From positions 1 to 7,422 of the forward strand of contig CALPNL020000099.1 in assembly GCA_943324925.2 (NCBI GenBank): 7,422 nt of DNA. Reading direction: 5' to 3'. The translations under genes were made by a program, and so were the position numbers. Below are positions 1-5,303 of the stretch, in pieces (position 1 is the first letter of the stretch; the number at the start of each line of letters is the position of its first letter). The notes beneath the pieces were generated by a model that was given only the letters and a program-made list of their open reading frames with translations, did not search any database and was not told the DNA's origin. Origin of the DNA: Chitinophaga pinensis (GTDB lineage: Bacteria > Bacteroidota > Bacteroidia > Flavobacteriales > Flavobacteriaceae).

Positions 1-1074
1 AGATTTTTTGAAAAATTAGCTACCCCTGATGTTACAGTGGCGGATTTGATAGGTGATGTAGATCCAATAAAAGCTGCAAACTTAAAATTGTCCTATGCTG
101 ATGACCGGGTAATTCACTTTGGAATGATACCAAGGGCCAATCGGTGCATATTTGTAATCAATGAATTGCCAGATTTACAAGCTCGTATTCAAGTAGCATT
201 GTTCAATATTTTGCAAGAAGGTGACATTCAAATTCGAGGATTTAAATTGAGAATGCCTTTGGATATGCAATTTGTTTTTACAGCAAATCCTGAAGATTAT
301 ACCAATCGAGGAAGTATTGTTACTCCATTAAAAGATAGAATTGGTTCACAAATTTTAACGCACTATCCAGAAACAATTGAAATTGCAAGAACGATTACCC
401 AACAAGAAGCCAAATTGGATCAGATTCAAAGTGATGCGGTTTATGTTCCTTCCTTAGCCAAAGATTTATTAGAGCAAATTGTATTTGAAGCGCGTGAAAG
501 TGAATATATTGATAATAAAAGCGGAGTAAGTGCAAGATTGAGTATTACGGCTTATGAAAATTTATTGAGTTCTGCTGAACGCCGTACTTTAAAATCTGGA
601 ATGGATTCAACTTCGGTAAGACTGTCAGATTTTATGGGAATTATTCCTGCTATTACTGGAAAAGTTGAATTAGTTTATGAAGGCGAACAGGAAGGTGCTG
701 AGGTTGTTGCTCAACATTTAATTGGTGATGCTATTCATACCTTTTTTCCTGCCTATTTTCCAAAGATTGAAAAGATTGAAAAGCAAGAGGAAAAAACAGC
801 CTATTCAGATTTAATAGAATGGTTTTTCGCAGAAAGCGGATTTGAATTATTAGATGATGCCACAGATGAAGAATACAAATCAATATTGGATTCGATAACA
901 CCTCTTTCAGTTTTGATAAAAAAATACCAACCGCAAATTGCAAATGAAGATGTTTATTTTATGAAAGAATTTGTATTATGGGCTTTGGTAGAATATGACA
1001 AATTAAGTAAAGACAGAATTTCTCAGGGCTATCAATTCAGTGATATTTATAGAAATTACATCAATAAATTGTAA
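1..1074 (+). CDS. MoxR/magnesium-chelatase-type AAA+ ATPase, C-terminal part (5' truncated by window edge)
   Basis: The frame is open from base 1, so the true start lies left of the window; an in-frame GTG at 37 is internal, because family-like sequence (GDVDPIKAA) runs straight through it. The visible 357 residues hold the later AAA+ elements: a Walker B-like strand at 145-171 (CIFVINELP), a sensor 1 segment (FTANPEDYTNRG, about 280-315), and a sensor 2-like SARLSI near 529-546. The P-loop must lie upstream. Walker B has Asn-Glu where Asp-Glu is usual; from memory this variant is shared by close relatives annotated 'magnesium chelatase' in organisms without chlorophyll. Such MoxR-like ATPases generally remodel or mature partner proteins, often with a VWA-domain partner, but the next gene here is unrelated and convergent, so no partner is visible. 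The last ~130 residues are acidic and unassigned. The family call is firm; the cellular role is unknown. Confidence 0.85.
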   Translation, partial: RFFEKLATPDVTVADLIGDVDPIKAANLKLSYADDRVIHFGMIPRANRCIFVINELPDLQARIQVALFNILQEGDIQIRGFKLRMPLDMQFVFTANPEDYTNRGSIVTPLKDRIGSQILTHYPETIEIARTITQQEAKLDQIQSDAVYVPSLAKDLLEQIVFEARESEYIDNKSGVSARLSITAYENLLSSAERRTLKSGMDSTSVRLSDFMGIIPAITGKVELVYEGEQEGAEVVAQHLIGDAIHTFFPAYFPKIEKIEKQEEKTAYSDLIEWFFAESGFELLDDATDEEYKSILDSITPLSVLIKKYQPQIANEDVYFMKEFVLWALVEYDKLSKDRISQGYQFSDIYRNYINKL

Positions 1075-1075
1075 T

Positions 1076-1114
1076 AAAAAAGGGGTTTAAACTAATGCTT
1101 AAACCCCTTTTTTT
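1076..1114. terminator. Bidirectional intrinsic terminator between convergent genes
   Basis: A perfect 9-bp stem pairs GGGGTTTAA (1082-1090) with TTAAACCCC (1099-1107) around an 8-base loop. It is flanked by A6 (1076-1081) and T7 (1108-1114), which extend the helix and provide a U-tract on either strand. It starts two bases after the upstream ATPase stop codon and ends 12 bases before the stop codon of the minus-strand J-domain gene, so it can end transcription from both sides. Confidence 0.9.
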
Positions 1115-1126
1115 ATTTAATTTAAA

Positions 1127-1567
1127 TTAATCTTGGTTAATCGTTTTTCTCCAAGTAAAAGCATTTAAAATGTGCCTCTTTGCGAATCTGCCAGGAGAAT
1201 CAGCATTTACCATTTTTACATACGTCGCTTTAGGAACACTGATATATTCATAAACGCTACCATTTGAAAAATTAATAATTAATCGACCATCAACAAATTT
1301 ATAATCTGTAATTGTAGATGTACTTATAGTTTCGGTGTATTCAGGTAAGTTTTGTTTGATAGTTTCAGGATTGATACTAACCAAAAAGTGGTAAGCTTCA
1401 ATAATTTTTTTACTATTTTCTTCTGCCGCTTTCAAACCTTCATCATCACCTTGAAATTTATCTGGATGTGCATCTTTCATCGCATTGCGATAGATCGTTT
1501 TCAAATCCTTTAAATCTACAGTTTTATCAACGTTTAGTAATTTTCTGTATTCAACTATTTTTTTCAT
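1127..1567 (-). CDS. J-domain and KTSC-domain small protein
   Basis: A 146-residue soluble protein with no signal peptide or membrane segment. Residues ~5-65 look like a DnaJ J-domain, with the diagnostic HPD tripeptide at 34-36 followed by KF and a helix ending in IIEAYHFL. J-domains use HPD to stimulate ATP hydrolysis by Hsp70 (DnaK). Residues ~80-140 match the KTSC domain pattern: an opening Ser/Thr-rich strand, a tyrosine-rich strand (VYEYISVP), then an ADSPGRFAKRHI segment. KTSC function is not established, although some members are linked to nucleic acid-related proteins. ATG at 1565-1567 is the natural start: the J-domain begins right after it and a Bacteroidota promoter sits upstream. 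The gene is monocistronic, ending at the shared terminator. It is probably a specialised Hsp70 co-chaperone, with unknown client; domain calls are solid, role inferred. Confidence 0.85.
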   Translation of the reverse strand: MKKIVEYRKLLNVDKTVDLKDLKTIYRNAMKDAHPDKFQGDDEGLKAAEENSKKIIEAYHFLVSINPETIKQNLPEYTETISTSTITDYKFVDGRLIINFSNGSVYEYISVPKATYVKMVNADSPGRFAKRHILNAFTWRKTINQD

Positions 1568-1638
1568 AAACTTATTAAATAAGCGTCTTTCAAATGAAGT
1601 AATTTATTTTACATCCATTAAAAATGACAAATTTTTTG

Positions 1639-1668
1639 CAAAGGTACATTTAAATAAAACAATTCCAA
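1639..1668 (-). promoter_or_regulatory. Bacteroidota-type promoter for the J-domain/KTSC gene
   Basis: Read on the minus strand, TACCTTTG (1646-1639) matches the -7 consensus TAnnTTTG exactly, and TTG (1668-1666) lies upstream with a 19-base spacer, the preferred distance for the Bacteroidota primary sigma factor. Transcription would start near 1632-1634, giving a leader of about 65 bases before the ATG at 1567. Confidence 0.65.
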
Positions 1669-1725
1669 TTATTTTAAATTAAAAAGCCATTTTTGGTGTA
1701 TTGATAACTATAATTAATTTGTATA

Positions 1726-1753
1726 TTGTAAATTCTAATTTAATCTAATTTTG
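1726..1753 (+). promoter_or_regulatory. Candidate Bacteroidota-type promoter for the sixA-ppk1-ppx cluster
   Basis: TAATTTTG (1746-1753) matches TAnnTTTG, and TTG (1726-1728) lies 17 bases upstream. The predicted start near 1758-1760 leaves a leader of about 20 bases before the ATG at 1781. In AT-rich DNA such matches also occur by chance, but this one is well placed. The rest of the 213-base divergent intergenic region (1568-1780) shows only the opposing promoter and featureless AT-rich sequence. Confidence 0.5.
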
Positions 1754-1780
1754 ATATTTTCAAAGTCAATTTCAACCAAC

Positions 1781-2272
1781 ATGAAGAATTTAGTACTTAT
1801 TAGACACGCAAAATCCAGTTGGGAGGAACCGGTTAGAGATGTAGATCGAGGATTAACCATAAGAGGTAAAAAAGACGCAACATTAGTAGCGTTAGCAAGT
1901 GATAGTTTATTCAATCCTAAATTTAAGTTATTAACTAGCAATGCTAGAAGAACATTTGATACGGCTACTATTTTTGCTACCAATTATTCAATTCCCTGGA
2001 GTGAAATTATTGTCAAAGAAGATTTATATACATTTGATGAAAATCAGTTAGAGAAAGTGATTAAATCATTAAACAATGATTTAGAAAATGTTATTCTTTT
2101 TGCACATAATGCGGCTATAACAAATTTTGTTAATAAATTTGGCGATATATTTATTGAAAATATTCCTACTTCAGGTTTAGTTTGGATTAAATTTGATTGT
2201 GAAGAATGGAAATTATTGAAAAAAGGGAAAACACAAAAAGTAATATTCCCTAGAGATTTAAAATATGAATAA
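1781..2272 (+). CDS. sixA: SixA-type phosphohistidine phosphatase (histidine phosphatase superfamily)
   Basis: A 163-residue cytoplasmic protein. The N-terminal LIRHAKSSW carries the catalytic Arg8-His9 pair of the histidine phosphatase superfamily; the LTSNARRTFDTA segment supplies a second phosphate-binding arginine (R56); an acidic residue lies near EDLY (80-83); the second active-site histidine is H109 in ILFAHNAA. Small size and the RHAKSSW form place it with SixA, which removes phosphate from histidine on signalling proteins (ArcB HPt domain and nitrogen PTS in E. coli). The start is ATG 1781: a TTG at 1751 would add ten unrelated residues and overlaps the likely promoter. The gene overlaps ppk1 by 8 bases, indicating an operon and translational coupling. 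The family is clear; the substrate is unknown, and an action on phosphohistidine of PPK1 or on another phosphoprotein is only inference. Confidence 0.88.
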   Translation: MKNLVLIRHAKSSWEEPVRDVDRGLTIRGKKDATLVALASDSLFNPKFKLLTSNARRTFDTATIFATNYSIPWSEIIVKEDLYTFDENQLEKVIKSLNNDLENVILFAHNAAITNFVNKFGDIFIENIPTSGLVWIKFDCEEWKLLKKGKTQKVIFPRDLKYE

Positions 2273-4379
2273 AAATTTGGACTACAAATATATAGATAGA
2301 GAAAAAAGCTGGCTTGCATTTAATGCTCGTGTTCTTCAAGAAGCTTCTGATGAAAACGTTCCTTTATTAGACCGTTTGCGTTTTTTAGGAATATTTTCAA
2401 ATAACTTAGATGAATTTTTCAGGGTTCGATTTGCTGCTATCCGAAGATTGAGTTTGTCAGGAATTTCAGGTGAGAAAGTACTCATGGGAATTAGTGCCAA
2501 TCAATTGGTTAAGGATATTACTGAAATTGTTATTGAACAGCAAACAGAAAGTCTAAGGATTTTGAAAATTATTGAAGATAAATTACAAGCTCAAAATATC
2601 TTCATTATTGATGAAAGTCAAATTACAAGTGAACAAGAAAATTTTATTAAAGATTTTTTTATTCAAAAGGTAAGCCCTGCATTAGTCACTATTATCTTAA
2701 ATGATTTAGCTGAATTTCCAGTATTGAAAGATACCCTGGGATATTTGGCAGTTAAATTAGTGATGAAGGCGGAGTCAGAACCTAAAATTTTAGGATTGGT
2801 AAAACCTAAAAAAGAAATTCGTTATGCAGTAATTGAAATTCCAAAATCTATTAACCGTTTTGTGGTTTTACCTTCTGTTGATGATAAGCAATATGTAATA
2901 TTATTAGACGATGTTATTCGTCACAATTTATCAAGTTTATTTAATATTTTCGATTACGAAAGCATCTCGGCACACATGATAAAAATTACTCGTGACGCAC
3001 AATTAGATATTGATAGTGACATGAGTAAAAGTATGCTTGAAAAAATTGCTACAAGTGTTAAAGATAGAAGAATAGGGGAGCCAGTGCGATTTGTTTACGA
3101 TCAATCAATTGGGAAAGATACTTTAAAATTCTTCCTGACCAATATGGGAATAGATGCTTCAGATAGTATTATTCCAGGTGGAAGATACCACAATCGTCGT
3201 GATTTTATGGATTTTCCAAACCTTGGCCGATTTGATTTATTATACGAACCAAAAGTTCCACTACCTGTGGAGGGCTTGAGTCTTGATGGAAGTATTTTGA
3301 ATAAAATTGCAAAGAAAGATTATCTTGTAAACGCGCCGTACCAGTCGTTTTCTTACATCATTAAATTCTTAAGAGAAGCCGCTTTAGATCCTCATGTTAC
3401 TGCAATTAAAATTACTTTATACCGATTAGCGAAAAACTCTCAAGTAATTAGCTCGCTAATTAATGCCGCTAAAAACGGAAAGAAAGTAACCGTTCAAATT
3501 GAATTACAAGCCCGTTTTGATGAGGCTAGTAATATTTCTTATGCCGAACAAATGCAAACGGAAGGGATAGAATTAATTTTCGGAATTAAAGGTTTGAAAG
3601 TTCATAGTAAAATTTGTCTTGTGGAGCGAATTCAGAATGGAAAATTAGTTCGTTATGGCTTTATTTCGACAGGTAATTTTAATGAAGCTACTGCTAGAGT
3701 GTATACTGATGTAACTTTATTTACCAGTCACCAGCAAATTTTAAAAGACGTATCTAAAATATTTGAATTCTTTAATGTGAATTATCGAGTTCATCGATAC
3801 AAGCACTTAATTGTTTCCCCTCATTATACGCGTTCTAAAATTAACAAGTTAATTGAAAGAGAAATTCATAACGCTGAAAATGGTAAAACTGCATTTATCA
3901 AACTAAAATTAAATAGCTTAACAGACGTTCAATTAATTGATAAATTGTATGATGCTAGTAATGCAGGCGTGTCCATTCAACTTCAAATTAGAGGAATTTG
4001 TTCTTTAATTCCAGGTGTTAAAGGAATGAGTTCAAATATTGAAGCTATTAGTATAGTTGACAACTATTTAGAGCACGCAAGAATTTATATTTTTGGCAAC
4101 GATAATGATCCAGAAGTTTTTATCTCTTCCGCTGATTTTATGACTAGAAATGTAGATGGAAGAGTTGAGGTTACTTGCCCAATTTACGACGAAAGAATAA
4201 AAAATGAACTTATCGATATTTTCAATATTGGTTGGAAAGGAAATGTAAAATCGCGATTGCATTCTGATAAGTTGGATAACAAATACCGATTAAGAGGTAA
4301 AAATCAAGTTTTTAGAGCACAACAAGAGATGTACAATTACTATTTAAATCGACTTGACGTAGTTACCGAAAAATTATAA
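2265..4379 (+). CDS. ppk1: Polyphosphate kinase 1
   Basis: The enzyme reversibly transfers the ATP gamma-phosphate to a growing inorganic polyphosphate chain. The 704 residues (E. coli PPK1 has 688) align with E. coli through all four domains: N (about 1-115, with SNNLDEFFRVR at 45-55), head (~116-325), and phospholipase D-like C1 (~326-515) and C2 (~516-700). The autophosphorylated histidine is H447 in GLKVHSK, equivalent to E. coli H435; the second essential histidine is H604 in YLEHARIYIF (E. coli H592). R387 (LYRLAKNS), R417 (ELQARFDE) and R576 (RGICSLIPG) also keep the E. coli register at a constant offset of 12, so the enzyme looks intact. The ATG at 2265 lies inside the end of sixA, and the conserved 'REKSWLAFN' opening follows ten residues later, which supports this start. 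It is cotranscribed with sixA and probably ppx. Confidence 0.97.
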   Translation: MNKNLDYKYIDREKSWLAFNARVLQEASDENVPLLDRLRFLGIFSNNLDEFFRVRFAAIRRLSLSGISGEKVLMGISANQLVKDITEIVIEQQTESLRILKIIEDKLQAQNIFIIDESQITSEQENFIKDFFIQKVSPALVTIILNDLAEFPVLKDTLGYLAVKLVMKAESEPKILGLVKPKKEIRYAVIEIPKSINRFVVLPSVDDKQYVILLDDVIRHNLSSLFNIFDYESISAHMIKITRDAQLDIDSDMSKSMLEKIATSVKDRRIGEPVRFVYDQSIGKDTLKFFLTNMGIDASDSIIPGGRYHNRRDFMDFPNLGRFDLLYEPKVPLPVEGLSLDGSILNKIAKKDYLVNAPYQSFSYIIKFLREAALDPHVTAIKITLYRLAKNSQVISSLINAAKNGKKVTVQIELQARFDEASNISYAEQMQTEGIELIFGIKGLKVHSKICLVERIQNGKLVRYGFISTGNFNEATARVYTDVTLFTSHQQILKDVSKIFEFFNVNYRVHRYKHLIVSPHYTRSKINKLIEREIHNAENGKTAFIKLKLNSLTDVQLIDKLYDASNAGVSIQLQIRGICSLIPGVKGMSSNIEAISIVDNYLEHARIYIFGNDNDPEVFISSADFMTRNVDGRVEVTCPIYDERIKNELIDIFNIGWKGNVKSRLHSDKLDNKYRLRGKNQVFRAQQEMYNYYLNRLDVVTEKL

Positions 4380-4412
4380 TTCAAAAATTAATTTATCCCC
4401 AAATAGAATTTA

Positions 4413-5303
4413 ATGATTACAATAAAAAAATATGCAGCAATAGACGTCGGGTCAAATGCAATGCGACTTTTGGTAGCTAATATTATTGAAGAGGATGGAA
4501 AGGAAACCCAATTTAGTAAAAGTGCTCTTGTTCGTGTGCCCATTCGTTTAGGTCAAGATGCTTTTACTGTTGGTGAAATTTCGGAAGAAAATATAGATAG
4601 AATGGTTGATGCTATGAAAGCATTTAAACTATTAATGAAAGTTCATAAAGTTGAAAAATACATGGCCTGTGCTACTTCAGCAATGCGTGAAGCATATAAT
4701 GGCATTGAAGTAATTGATATTATTAAGAAAAAAGCGGATATAGATATTAAAATAATTGATGGCAAAACAGAAGCGGCAATAATTGCTTCAACTGATTTAC
4801 ATTATTTATTAAAAACAGAAAAAACTTATTTGTACGTTGATGTTGGTGGTGGAAGTACCGAATTTTCTTTGTTTTCCAATGGTAAAATGATTGCTTCGAA
4901 ATCATTTAAAGCAGGAACAGTACGTCTTTTAAATGAAGTCGTTTCTGATATTGTTTGGCATGAAATTGAGAAATGGATCAAAACCAATACAGAAGTCTAT
5001 GATGAGGTAACTCTAATAGGTTCGGGAGGAAACATTAATAAATTGTTTAAAATGTCTGGAAAAATGCAAGATAAACCATTGTCATACATGTACGTCAATT
5101 CGCAATTCGCTTTTCTAAATTCACTAACCTACGAACAAAGAATTACAGAATTAGGTTTAAACGCAGATAGAGCAGACGTAATCGTTTTAGCGACAAAAAT
5201 ATATTTAAATGCAATGAAATGGAGTGGGGCAAGAAGTATTTATGTTCCAAAAATTGGGCTTTCAGATGGAATTGTAAAAGCACTTTACTATGGAAAAATT
5301 TAA
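4413..5303 (+). CDS. ppx: Ppx/GppA-family phosphatase, short form (probable exopolyphosphatase)
   Basis: A 296-residue member of the ASKHA fold Ppx/GppA family, which releases terminal phosphate from polyphosphate and/or hydrolyses pppGpp. The phosphate 1 loop is AAIDVGSNAMRLLV (8-21), the predicted catalytic glutamate is E120 in DGKTEAAII (E. coli Ppx E121), and the phosphate 2 loop is DVGGGSTEF (143-151); GSGGNINKL (203-211), ADVIVLATKIY (254-264) and GLSDGI (282-287) complete the domain. It stops there: the C-terminal HD-like domain of the ~500-residue E. coli enzymes is absent, as in other short-form Ppx proteins. It lies 33 bases after ppk1 with no terminator or convincing promoter between them, so it is likely cotranscribed, pairing synthesis with breakdown. 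Polyphosphate specificity is inferred from context; a pppGpp phosphatase role cannot be excluded. Its stop overlaps the convergent dnaX stop by 4 bases. Confidence 0.92.
   Translation: MITIKKYAAIDVGSNAMRLLVANIIEEDGKETQFSKSALVRVPIRLGQDAFTVGEISEENIDRMVDAMKAFKLLMKVHKVEKYMACATSAMREAYNGIEVIDIIKKKADIDIKIIDGKTEAAIIASTDLHYLLKTEKTYLYVDVGGGSTEFSLFSNGKMIASKSFKAGTVRLLNEVVSDIVWHEIEKWIKTNTEVYDEVTLIGSGGNINKLFKMSGKMQDKPLSYMYVNSQFAFLNSLTYEQRITELGLNADRADVIVLATKIYLNAMKWSGARSIYVPKIGLSDGIVKALYYGKI

Noticed and set aside
37..39. GTG as the start of the MoxR-like ATPase gene
   Set aside because: The frame is open to base 1 and the protein would lack the P-loop; the GTG is an internal valine codon in a gene cut by the window edge.
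1751..1753. TTG as the start of the SixA homologue
   Set aside because: It would add ten residues not seen in the family, before the canonical MKNLVLIRHA opening, and it lies within the likely -7 promoter element.
1568..1780. A small RNA or riboswitch in the divergent intergenic region
   Set aside because: The sequence is almost entirely AT with no stable stem or known conserved motif; two opposing promoters account for it.
1735..1983. Minus-strand open frame of 82 codons opposite the 5' end of sixA
   Set aside because: It is antisense to a well-supported gene and has no recognisable domain; likewise the minus-strand frames at 731-943, 2044-2319 and 4068-4262.
4380..4412. A separate promoter for ppx in the ppk1-ppx gap
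   Set aside because: The 33-base gap has no TAnnTTTG element; cotranscription with ppk1 is simpler.
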